A stretch of DNA of 35,931 nt from an uncultured Eubacteriales bacterium (GTDB lineage Bacteria; Bacillota; Clostridia; Christensenellales; Aristaeellaceae): contig CACWHI010000022.1 in NCBI GenBank assembly GCA_902760595.1, positions 1-35,931 of the forward strand, given 5' to 3'. A model generated the notes under the pieces. The model had not been told where the DNA came from. It did not search any database and saw nothing but the letters and a program-made list of their open reading frames with translations. The translations under genes were made by a program, and so were the position numbers. Of the stretch, positions 7,385 to 14,363 are shown piece by piece (the first letter of the stretch is position 1; every line of letters starts with the position of its first letter).

Positions 7385-8299
7385 TCAGAACAGCGCGTTC
7401 TCGGGCTCGATCTTGCGCACCATCCAGTTGGCGAAGAGCATCAGCAGCAGGCCGACCACGGACTGGAAGAGGGAAGCGGCGGCGGTGTAGCCGAAGTTGC
7501 CGCTGTTGAGGATCGAGTTGAGGACGTAGGAGTCGATGACCTCGGTCTTGTCGTACAGCTGGCCGATGTTGCGGGTCACCTGGTAGAACAGACCGGTATC
7601 GGAGTGCATCACGTTGCCGACGGAGAGGAGCAGCATGACCGTGACCATGGGGATCAGCGAGGGGATGGTGATGTGACGGATCTGCTGGAACTTGTTGGCG
7701 CCGTCGATATCCGCCGCCTCGTACAGGGAGGTGTCGATACCGGACAGCACGGACATATACAGCACGGAGCCGTAGCCGGTGTCCTTCCAGACCTTGACCA
7801 CCGTCAGGATCAGCGGCCAGTAGCCGATGCCTGCCTTGGCGTAGAACCTGTAGTTGGTGCCGAACACGTTGTTGATCATGCCGGTGTTGCGGTCCAGGAA
7901 CGCGAACACGATGAACTGCACGGCCGCGTAGGAAATGAAGACCGGGATGATCATCAGCGTCTGCATGGTCTTGGCCATGCGCTTGAAGGCCAGCTGGTCG
8001 ATCGCGATGGCGATGGCCACGTTCAGCACGGTGCCGACCGCGGTAAAAATGAAGTAGTACATCAGGGTGTTCTTTGTCATCGTGTAGAACTCGCCCTTGG
8101 ACGCGATCAGGAACTTGAAGTTCTCCAATCCGACCCACGGGCTGGCAAAGAGCCCTGCCGCGTAGTCATACTTTTTGAAAGCCAGCACCAAGCCGACCAT
8201 CGGCACGTACATGATGAAAAACAGAACAAGGAAGGCCGGCAAAGCCATCACCACGTGTGCCCTGTGTTTCCAGATGTTTGCGAAGAATCCTTTTTGCAC
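7385..8299 (-). CDS. CUT1 ABC transporter permease, LplB/YteP type
   Basis: This 304-residue inner-membrane permease is the partner of the LplC-type subunit. The first helix (HVVMALPAFLVLFFIMYVPM) is followed by the family segment GLVLAFKKYDYAAGLFASPW and VGLENFKFL. The EAA loop is SLYEAADIDGANKFQQIRHI. The start is a GTG at 8299, supported by AGGGGAG (8308-8314) eight bases upstream. It follows the LacI-type regulator by 73 bases on the same strand. I see no clear promoter in that gap, so it is probably co-transcribed with the regulator. Confidence 0.93.
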   Translation of the reverse strand: MQKGFFANIWKHRAHVVMALPAFLVLFFIMYVPMVGLVLAFKKYDYAAGLFASPWVGLENFKFLIASKGEFYTMTKNTLMYYFIFTAVGTVLNVAIAIAIDQLAFKRMAKTMQTLMIIPVFISYAAVQFIVFAFLDRNTGMINNVFGTNYRFYAKAGIGYWPLILTVVKVWKDTGYGSVLYMSVLSGIDTSLYEAADIDGANKFQQIRHITIPSLIPMVTVMLLLSVGNVMHSDTGLFYQVTRNIGQLYDKTEVIDSYVLNSILNSGNFGYTAAASLFQSVVGLLLMLFANWMVRKIEPENALF

Positions 8300-8372
8300 G
8301 TTACCATCTCCCCTGATCTTTGTTGCATATTGAACACCGCTGAGCGGGTCAAGCGCCGTAATATACCGCGTG

Positions 8373-9377
8373 TTATCCGACCATCCGGACGGTCTCGCCG
8401 GAGATCAGCCGGGCGGGCACGGTCCTCGTTTCGGAGCGGGCGCCCTCGATCTGGCTGATCAGCATCTGGGCGGCCGCCTGGCCGATGCTCTCCGCGTCCT
8501 GGTCCACCGTGGTCAGCCGCGGCTGCAGGTTCTGCAGGTAGTCGATGCCGTCGTAGCCCGCCAGGGACACGTCCTCCGGCACCCTGAGCCCCTCGGCGTC
8601 CGCCGCGCGCAGCGCGCCGGTGGAGGAAAAATCGTCGCACAGCAGGATGCAAGTGGGCCGGTTTTCCAGAGAAAGCATCTGCCGCGTGGCTTCGTAGCAG
8701 CTCTTGGGATCCGTGTAGGAGCACTGGACCAGGTATTCGTCCGGCACCTCTACGCCGCGCTGCTTCGCCGTTTCCCTGAAGGCCCGGATCCTCAGGTTGG
8801 TCACCGCGCTGGCGGGGCCGTGGATGTAGCCGATCCGCCTGTGGCCGCGGTCGATCACGTAATTGACCAGCTGCGTCATGCCGCCGATGTTGTCCGCCAG
8901 CACGCAGCCGCGGTCCGGGAACGGATTGTCGATGGTGACCAGCGGCAGCTCCGAACGGACCAGCATCATGATCTCGTCCGCGGAAAAATCCGTGTTGGCG
9001 ATGCAGACGCCGTCCAGCTCGCGGGAGCGGCAGTGATCCAGGTAGGTGAGCCGTCCCTGGCCGATCCGGTGACCGATGAAGGTGATATCGTATCCCCTCT
9101 GCTCCGCTTCCTTCTTGAAGCTTTCCAGCACGACGGAGAAAAACGGGTGAGTCAGGCCGGACTGGCTGTCATCCGAAAAGAGTACGCCCAGATTGTAGCT
9201 GCGTTTGGATTTGAGGGCCCGGGCATGGACGTTGGGCGTATAATTCAGCTCCTGCGCGGCTTCGATCACCGCGCGGCGCGTGCTCTCGCTCACGTCGGAA
9301 TACCCATTCAGCGCCTTGCTGACCGCTGACATCGAAAGGCCAACGCGTTCTGCAAGATCGCGAATCGTGACAGCCAT
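8373..9377 (-). CDS. LacI-family transcriptional regulator of the sugar operon
   Basis: The 334-residue protein begins with a LacI helix-turn-helix (MAVTIRDLAERVGLSMSAVS and KALNGYSDVSESTR, residues 1-35) and hinge YTPNVHARALKSKRS. A periplasmic-binding-protein-like sensor domain follows (NLGVLFSDD to residue 334), including SLAGYDGIDYLQNLQPRLTT and the final SGETVRMVG. I prefer the ATG at 9377 to the GTG at 9380 because AGGAGGG (9384-9390) is better spaced from the ATG. It is the first gene of the operon and probably represses it in the absence of sugar. A symmetrical LacI-type operator lies over its own transcription start. Confidence 0.93.
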   Translation of the reverse strand: MAVTIRDLAERVGLSMSAVSKALNGYSDVSESTRRAVIEAAQELNYTPNVHARALKSKRSYNLGVLFSDDSQSGLTHPFFSVVLESFKKEAEQRGYDITFIGHRIGQGRLTYLDHCRSRELDGVCIANTDFSADEIMMLVRSELPLVTIDNPFPDRGCVLADNIGGMTQLVNYVIDRGHRRIGYIHGPASAVTNLRIRAFRETAKQRGVEVPDEYLVQCSYTDPKSCYEATRQMLSLENRPTCILLCDDFSSTGALRAADAEGLRVPEDVSLAGYDGIDYLQNLQPRLTTVDQDAESIGQAAAQMLISQIEGARSETRTVPARLISGETVRMVG

Positions 9378-9400
9378 CACAATCCCTCCTGCACTAATCT

Positions 9401-9447
9401 AAAACGTTTTCGGATAATAAAATAGCACACGGGAGACCATTTGTCAA
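9401..9447 (-). promoter_or_regulatory. Promoter and LacI-type operator of the sugar operon
   Basis: On the minus strand a perfect -35 TTGACA (9442-9447) stands 17 bases from a -10 TATTTT (9419-9424). The expected start near 9412 is followed at once by the palindrome AAAACGTTTT (9401-9410), with the central CG pair typical of LacI-family operators. A repressor there would block early transcription of its own gene and everything downstream. No second copy of the palindrome is present before the permease or binding-protein genes. Confidence 0.72.
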
Positions 9448-9479
9448 CCATTTTTTGCAATTAAATTTTTAGAAGCTTT

Positions 9480-9497
9480 CCGCCCAAATCGGAGCGG
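9480..9497 (-). terminator. Weak hairpin after the MATE gene
   Basis: CCGCTC pairs with GGGCGG on the minus strand (9480-9485 with 9492-9497, one G-U pair), directly after the MATE stop codon. The following sequence is AAAGCTTCTAAAAATTTAATT, so the T-tract is poor. It may be a weak terminator for the recF-MATE-MATE transcript. Confidence 0.4.
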
Positions 9498-9498
9498 C

Positions 9499-10890
9499 TT
9501 ATTTCACGTGTGTTTTCAGTATTTTTCGAAGCAGCCAGAAGGCGAAAACGGCGCTCAGCGTCTCGCTGACCGGCAGCGCCGCGGCCAGGCCCGTCTCCCC
9601 GAAAAGGCGGTCGAGCAGGATCATCATGGGGATATAGATCACCAGCTGGCGCACCACGGAATGCAGCATGGTTTCCCTGCCGTTGCCCATGGCCTGCATG
9701 CAGTAGGACGTATGGTAATTGATGAACTGCGAAGGAGAAGCCAGGCAGCGGATGCGCAGGAAAAGCTCGGCAAAGGCGATAGTCTTCACCGCCAGCTCCG
9801 CGTTGTCCGAGCCGGTGCTCATAAAGAAGCGCGTCAGCGGCAGGGCCAGCAGCTGGAAGGAAAGGATGGAAATGCCGGCGATCACGAGGCCCCATATCCG
9901 CGCGGTGCGGATCACGGCTTCCTTGCGCTCGTGGTTGCCGGAGGAATAGTTGTACGCCACGATCGGCAGCATGCCCTGGCAGAGCCCCACGTTGATGGCG
10001 TTGGGGATGCGCTCCACCTTCATCACAATGCCCATGCCCGCCAGCACCAGGTCGCTGTGGGCGGCCGCCAGGCGGTTGACGCTGATATTGGCCACGTCGA
10101 ACAGCCCGGTCAGGATCACAGAGGGCACGCCCACCGCGAAGATCTCGCGGACGCTCCTCTTCCGCGTCTCAAGGGCCGTTTTCAGGGAGAGGCTCAGCGG
10201 CGCCGTGCGGACGGCCCCGCGGTAAGCAATCAGCAGGTACACCACCGCCACCAGGTTGGACAGCAGCGTGGCGATCGCCGCGCCGGCCACCTCGTTCCCC
10301 CTGGGCAGCAGCACGAACATGAACAGCGGGTCCAGCGCGATATTCAGCACGCCGCCGAGGCTCAGACCGCGGCTGGCCTGGCTCGAATACCCGGCGTTGC
10401 GCAGCAGGTGCGCCAGCGTCATGGACAGGATCGCGGGCATGCTTCCCGCCACCGTCACGATCAGGGTATACACCCTGGCATAATCCAGCGTCGCCTCCGA
10501 CGCGCCGAAAAACAGCAGCAGCGGGTCCAGGAAGATCCAGACCAGCGCCGCGTAAATGAGGCCGATCAGCAGGCCGCCGTACACGCTGAAGGCGCTGGCG
10601 CGGCGCGCCTCCTTTTCCTCGCCCGCGCCCAGCAGGCGTGCCACCAGGCTGCCGCCGCCCACGCCGAACAGGTTGGACAGCGCCGTGTTCATCATGACCA
10701 GCGTCAGCGTCAGCGACGTGGCCGCCATCATGTACGAATTGCCCGTCCGCCCGATGAAAAAGGCGTCCACCATGTTATAGATCAGGTTGATCAGCTGGCT
10801 GATGATGGTCGGGACCGCCATGGTCCTCAGCGCCCGGGACACCGGCATGCTTTCAAAGATCTGTGTTTTATCCGTCGCCTGATTCCGCAT
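9499..10890 (-). CDS. MATE family efflux transporter
   Basis: This 463-residue protein has about twelve membrane helices arranged as two related halves. It is a multidrug and toxic-compound exporter driven by a Na+ or H+ gradient. It begins with a short polar head and PVSRALRTMAVPTIISQLIN, LIYNMVDAFFIGRTGNSYMM. The second half has ILTGLFDVANISVNRLAAAH, and the protein ends FAFWLLRKILKTHVK. It is the last gene of the recF-MATE-MATE group, 12 bases after the previous MATE. The two MATE proteins are clearly different in sequence, so this is not a recent duplication. Substrate unknown. Confidence 0.93.
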   Translation of the reverse strand: MRNQATDKTQIFESMPVSRALRTMAVPTIISQLINLIYNMVDAFFIGRTGNSYMMAATSLTLTLVMMNTALSNLFGVGGGSLVARLLGAGEEKEARRASAFSVYGGLLIGLIYAALVWIFLDPLLLFFGASEATLDYARVYTLIVTVAGSMPAILSMTLAHLLRNAGYSSQASRGLSLGGVLNIALDPLFMFVLLPRGNEVAGAAIATLLSNLVAVVYLLIAYRGAVRTAPLSLSLKTALETRKRSVREIFAVGVPSVILTGLFDVANISVNRLAAAHSDLVLAGMGIVMKVERIPNAINVGLCQGMLPIVAYNYSSGNHERKEAVIRTARIWGLVIAGISILSFQLLALPLTRFFMSTGSDNAELAVKTIAFAELFLRIRCLASPSQFINYHTSYCMQAMGNGRETMLHSVVRQLVIYIPMMILLDRLFGETGLAAALPVSETLSAVFAFWLLRKILKTHVK

Positions 10891-10902
10891 ATACGCCTCT
10901 CG

Positions 10903-12258
10903 TCAGTGTGTCTGTCCCGCGCCGGCGCTGCCCGGCTTCAGGAAAGCATTCCGGTAAAAGAGCAGGGAAAGGGCGGTCGCCACCACCCAGCCGATGGGCC
11001 AGGCGCACCAGATGCCCGTGGACCCAAGGCCCGTGCGCGACAGCAGGATCGCCAGCACCACGCGCAGGATCAGGTCGGTAAAGGTGGCGATCATGAAGGC
11101 GCGCATCAGTCCCGCGCCGCGCAGCACGCCGTCCGCCGCCAGCTTGGCCGATACCACGAAATAGAAGGGCGACAGGATGCGCAGGAACTCGACGCCGGTC
11201 CGGACCGCCGCGTCGGTCGGGGCGTCCATGAACAGGCGTATGAAGGCTTCGCCGAAGAAAAAGTACAGCGCGAAAAAGGGAACGGACAGCGACCAGACCA
11301 TCTTCAGTCCGGCCTTCAGCCCCTCCTTCACGCGGTCCTGCTGCCCCGCGCCGATGTTCTGGGCGGTATAGTTGGAGATGCCGTTCGCCAGCGTCGTGAA
11401 CGAGGTGATGACCAGGTTGTTCATCTTGACCGCGGCGGAATAGCCGGCCATCACGCCGGCGCCGAAGCCGTTGATCACGCCCTGGATCACGATATTCCCC
11501 ACGGAGATGAAGCTCTGCTGCAGCGTGCTCGGCACGGCGATCCGCACGATGCGGTTCAGCAGGGAGCGGGAGAACAGAGGCGCCTTTTCTCCGGCCCCCG
11601 GCAGCCCCCGCATGCGCCGGGCCACGGCCAGCAGCGCCAGCACGCAGCTGACGCCCTGGCAGAGGAACGTCGCCCACGCGACGCCATCCACGCCCATGCC
11701 GAAGCCCGCCACGAACAGGATGTCCATGCCGATATTGGCCGTGGAGGACGCCGCCAGGAAGATGAAGGGCGTCCTGGAATCCCCCAGCGCGGAAAACGTG
11801 CCGTTCGCCACGTTGTAAAAGAACATGAAGGGCAGGCCCAGGATATAAATGTTCAGGTACAGCAGGGAATCCGCCCGGACCTCCGCGGGCGTGCGCAGCG
11901 CGTCCAGCAAGGCCGCGCCGGACAGCAGGCCGGCGGCCATCAGGACCGCGCAAACCGCCCCGGTCATCAGCACGGCGGTGGAAACAGCCGTTTTGACGTC
12001 CCGGTATTCCCGCGCGCCGAACAGCTGGGACACCACCACCGAGCAGCCCATGTTGCAGCCAAAGGCAAAGGCGATGAAGATCAGGGTGATCTCATAGCTG
12101 TTGCCTACCGCCGCCAGGGCGTTCTCGCTGATGAACTTGCCGGCCACGAAGCTGTCCGCGATGTTATAAAGCTGCTGAAATATCACGCTGCCGAAGAGCG
12201 GCAGGCAGAATTTCCATAAAACCGTCGAAGGCTTTCCTACTGTCAGATCCTTGTTCAA
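10903..12258 (-). CDS. MATE family efflux transporter
   Basis: This 451-residue, roughly twelve-helix transporter starts MNKDLTVGKPSTVLWKFCLP, LFGSVIFQQLYNIADSFVAG. That is the usual opening of clostridial MATE proteins and supports the TTG start at 12258, even though the ribosome site is weak (A/G-rich AAAAGAAAAGAAG). It lies 21 bases after recF. The paired helix bundles are evident from the repeated IFQQLYNIADSFVAG and TLQQSFISVGNIVIQG segments. Tandem MATE genes may act separately; I see no sign that they form a fused or obligate pair. Confidence 0.92.
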   Translation of the reverse strand: MNKDLTVGKPSTVLWKFCLPLFGSVIFQQLYNIADSFVAGKFISENALAAVGNSYEITLIFIAFAFGCNMGCSVVVSQLFGAREYRDVKTAVSTAVLMTGAVCAVLMAAGLLSGAALLDALRTPAEVRADSLLYLNIYILGLPFMFFYNVANGTFSALGDSRTPFIFLAASSTANIGMDILFVAGFGMGVDGVAWATFLCQGVSCVLALLAVARRMRGLPGAGEKAPLFSRSLLNRIVRIAVPSTLQQSFISVGNIVIQGVINGFGAGVMAGYSAAVKMNNLVITSFTTLANGISNYTAQNIGAGQQDRVKEGLKAGLKMVWSLSVPFFALYFFFGEAFIRLFMDAPTDAAVRTGVEFLRILSPFYFVVSAKLAADGVLRGAGLMRAFMIATFTDLILRVVLAILLSRTGLGSTGIWCAWPIGWVVATALSLLFYRNAFLKPGSAGAGQTH

Positions 12259-12279
12259 TGCTCGTACTTCTTTTCTTTT

Positions 12280-13371
12280 TTATTCAGACACTGTGCCGCC
12301 CGCCACGCGGAGGATACAGTTGGGCTCCGCGCCGTTCAGGTCGGAGACGTCTGTACAGGTCAGCAGAGCCTGCGCGCTGCGGATGCGGTCGATCAGGCGC
12401 TTGCGGCGCAGCGGGTCCAGCTCGCTCAGCACGTCGTCCAGCAGCAGCAGCGGCGGCTCCCCCTGCTCCTCGGTCAGCAGGTCGAAGGCCGCCAGCTTCA
12501 TGCTCAGCGCCGCCGTGCGGCTCTGCCCCTGGGAGGCGTAGGACTGCAGGCTCTCCCCGCTCAGCGTCAGGCTCAGATCGTCCCTGTGCGGTCCCACGGA
12601 GGTGGACAGGCGGTGGAAATCATCCCGCCTCCGCTGGCGCAGCAGGCGCAGCGCCTGCGCGGCGATATCCGTCTCCCCCAGCTGGGTCACGTAGCGGATG
12701 CTCAGGACCTCCTGGTCCCGGCCGCTGATGGCGCGGTAATGCTCCGCCGCCATGGCGCTCAGGCGCCCGCTCATCTGCTCCCTGAGGCGGGTCAGCGGCG
12801 CGGCCGCCTGGGCCAACTGCTCGTCCCACACGTCCAGCTGGGCATTGAGCTCCGGGCTCTCCGGCTGCTTGAGCAGCGCGTTGCGCTGCCTGAGGGCCGT
12901 CATGTACTGCTGCAGCGTGAAAAAGTAGGCCGGCTGCAGCTGGCTCAGCAGCATATCCAGGTACCGGCGTCGGACATTGGGCCCGTCCTGCACCAGTCCC
13001 AGGTCCTCCGGGCTGAAGATCACGCAGGTCGCGTGGCCCATCAGGTCGCCGACGCGCTGGGCCGTCTTGCCGTTCACATAACAGATCTTCTTCCGCTTCT
13101 GTCCCTGAAAGAGCCGCACGCCCGTGTCGTGTCGCCCGTCCCGGCGCTGCACCGTCACCTGCACCGCCGCCGTGTCCGCCCCGTTCAGGATCATGTCCGT
13201 ATCCGTATTCGTGCGGTGGGAGCGGCCCAGGCAGCACAAATGCACCGCCTCCAGCAGGTTGGTCTTCCCCGCGCCGTTTTCACCGGCGATCACGGTAATC
13301 CCTTCCGGCGGAGTCAGTGTGATGTTCGCGTAGGAGCGGAAGTTTTTCAGCTTGAGGGCTGTCAGATGCAA
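12280..13371 (-). CDS. recF: DNA replication and repair protein RecF
   Basis: RecF is an SMC-like ATPase that helps load RecA at gapped DNA with RecO and RecR. The 363-residue protein has the N-terminal MHLTALKLKNFRSYANITLT, Walker A GENGAGKT (30-37), the RecF segment VIFSPEDLGLVQDGPNVRRR, signature YASQGQSRTAALSMKLAAFD, and Walker B LLLLDDVLSELD. All motifs are intact and the length is normal. It is not next to dnaA, dnaN or gyrB, its usual neighbours. It leads a small transcript with two MATE genes. It has its own good promoter and a hairpin at the mRNA 5' end. Confidence 0.96.
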   Translation of the reverse strand: MHLTALKLKNFRSYANITLTPPEGITVIAGENGAGKTNLLEAVHLCCLGRSHRTNTDTDMILNGADTAAVQVTVQRRDGRHDTGVRLFQGQKRKKICYVNGKTAQRVGDLMGHATCVIFSPEDLGLVQDGPNVRRRYLDMLLSQLQPAYFFTLQQYMTALRQRNALLKQPESPELNAQLDVWDEQLAQAAAPLTRLREQMSGRLSAMAAEHYRAISGRDQEVLSIRYVTQLGETDIAAQALRLLRQRRRDDFHRLSTSVGPHRDDLSLTLSGESLQSYASQGQSRTAALSMKLAAFDLLTEEQGEPPLLLLDDVLSELDPLRRKRLIDRIRSAQALLTCTDVSDLNGAEPNCILRVAGGTVSE

Positions 13372-13401
13372 GCGGCGCCTCCGGTTCGGCCAAAGTAAAG
13401 C

Positions 13402-13460
13402 CGGCGGAACGGTGTTCCGCCGCCCATGCTATTATACAACCGTTGCAGGCAAAAATTCAA
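13402..13460 (-). promoter_or_regulatory. recF promoter and 5'-end hairpin
   Basis: On the minus strand TTGAAT (13455-13460) is spaced 18 bases from a perfect TATAAT (13431-13436). The predicted start near 13424 is followed immediately by a 9-bp perfect hairpin (13402-13410 with 13414-13422, three-base loop). A stem at the extreme 5' end commonly stabilises mRNA. The untranslated leader is about 50 bases. Confidence 0.65.
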
Positions 13461-13591
13461 TGTATAAAACCGGAAATAGTACGCGCGCGGAAGGAAAACC
13501 GTTCCCCGCCATCGAATACCCTATCAGGCAGCTCATCACGGCGGGGCCCGCGACCATCGCCGCCGCGCCCGCCGAAAAGAAAGGAAAACAT

Positions 13592-14197
13592 ATGAACTGG
13601 ATCGAAATGATCGGCTACATCGGCTCCGGGCTGGTGCTCGTTTCCATGCTCATGCGCTCCGTTGTCCGCCTGCGCGTGATCAATATGATCGGCAGCGTGA
13701 TCTTCGCCATCTACGCGCTGCTGATCCGCTCTTATCCCACGGCACTGATGAACGGCGCACTGGTGGTGATCAACATCTGGCACCTGCTGCACATGAGCCA
13801 GCCCGCCAGGCATTTCAGCGTGTACGAGGACCGGCCGGACAGCGCCTGGGTCTCCTGGCTGCTCAGGCATTACCGGGAGGACATCGCCCGGCACTTCCCG
13901 GATTTCAGCATGGAGGCGCTCGCCGCTCGGCCCGCGAAGGTCTTTGTGGTGCTGCAGGACAGCGAGGCCGCGGGCCTGTTCATCGGGCTTCCGCGGGATG
14001 ACGCGCTGGAAGTCCTGCTGGATTACGCCACTCCGACCTACCGGGACTGCTCCGTCGGCGAAGCCCTGTTCCCGGAGCTGGCCAGGCGCGGCGTCCGCTC
14101 CGTGGTCTGGAGCGCCGTGCCCGAGTCGCTCACCCCCTACGTCAGGCGGATGGGCTTTGAGCTCCAGCCCGGCGGCGGGGCGCTGAAGCGGCTGTAA
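13592..14197 (+). CDS. YgjV-like membrane protein with soluble C-terminal domain
   Basis: The first 70 residues form about three membrane helices (WIEMIGYIGSGLVLVSMLM, then VINMIGSVIFAIYALLI and LMNGALVVINIWHLLHM), as in the YgjV family of inner-membrane proteins. The remaining 130 residues are soluble. The final part (VGEALFPELARRGVRSVVWS, then YVRRMGFEL) resembles the end of a GNAT acetyltransferase fold, which is only a weak impression. The ATG at 13592 follows AAAGGA. An open frame continues upstream into recF but lacks a ribosome site. Function is unknown. It diverges from recF. Confidence 0.78.
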   Translation: MNWIEMIGYIGSGLVLVSMLMRSVVRLRVINMIGSVIFAIYALLIRSYPTALMNGALVVINIWHLLHMSQPARHFSVYEDRPDSAWVSWLLRHYREDIARHFPDFSMEALAARPAKVFVVLQDSEAAGLFIGLPRDDALEVLLDYATPTYRDCSVGEALFPELARRGVRSVVWSAVPESLTPYVRRMGFELQPGGGALKRL

Positions 14198-14218
14198 AGA
14201 TCCAGCCGTGCTGCCATT

Positions 14219-14247
14219 TTTACAAGTTCATCGTATCAAACAATGAT
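14219..14247 (+). promoter_or_regulatory. Candidate promoter of the M4 peptidase gene
   Basis: TTTACA (14219-14224) is followed after 17 bases by AATGAT (14242-14247). This gives a leader of roughly 110 bases. The -10 is only moderate, so this is tentative. Confidence 0.4.
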
Positions 14248-14291
14248 GCACGGCCCTCATCCGCCTGCAGCAAATGAGGAAGAGCCTCACA

Positions 14292-14330
14292 CAGGCCGGA
14301 ATTCCTGGGATTGCCCGGCGCTCCGGCCTG
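14292..14330 (+). other. Leader hairpin before the M4 peptidase gene
   Basis: CAGGCCGGA (14292-14300) pairs with TCCGGCCTG (14322-14330), enclosing an inner GGG/CCC stem. No T-tract follows. It lies 33 bases before the ATG, just upstream of the ribosome site AAAGGAG, and may affect mRNA stability. Confidence 0.5.
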
Positions 14331-14363
14331 GACGATACACGATGGATCTGAAAGGAGAACCCA

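Noticed and set aside
5227..7509. A 760-codon plus-strand open frame opposite the binding protein and permease genes
   Set aside because: It spans two real minus-strand genes and their gap, lacks a ribosome site, and its Asp/Val/Gly-rich translation has no recognisable motif.
9508..12219. A very long plus-strand open frame (about 900 codons) opposite the two MATE genes
   Set aside because: It is the complement of two clear MATE genes. Its translation is low-complexity (His/Gln/Arg-rich) with no domain, as expected from high-GC third positions.
13352..13591. Upstream extension of the YgjV-like gene into recF
   Set aside because: The extension has no ribosome site, overlaps recF and its promoter, and lacks any hydrophobic or conserved pattern. 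AAAGGA precedes the ATG at 13592.
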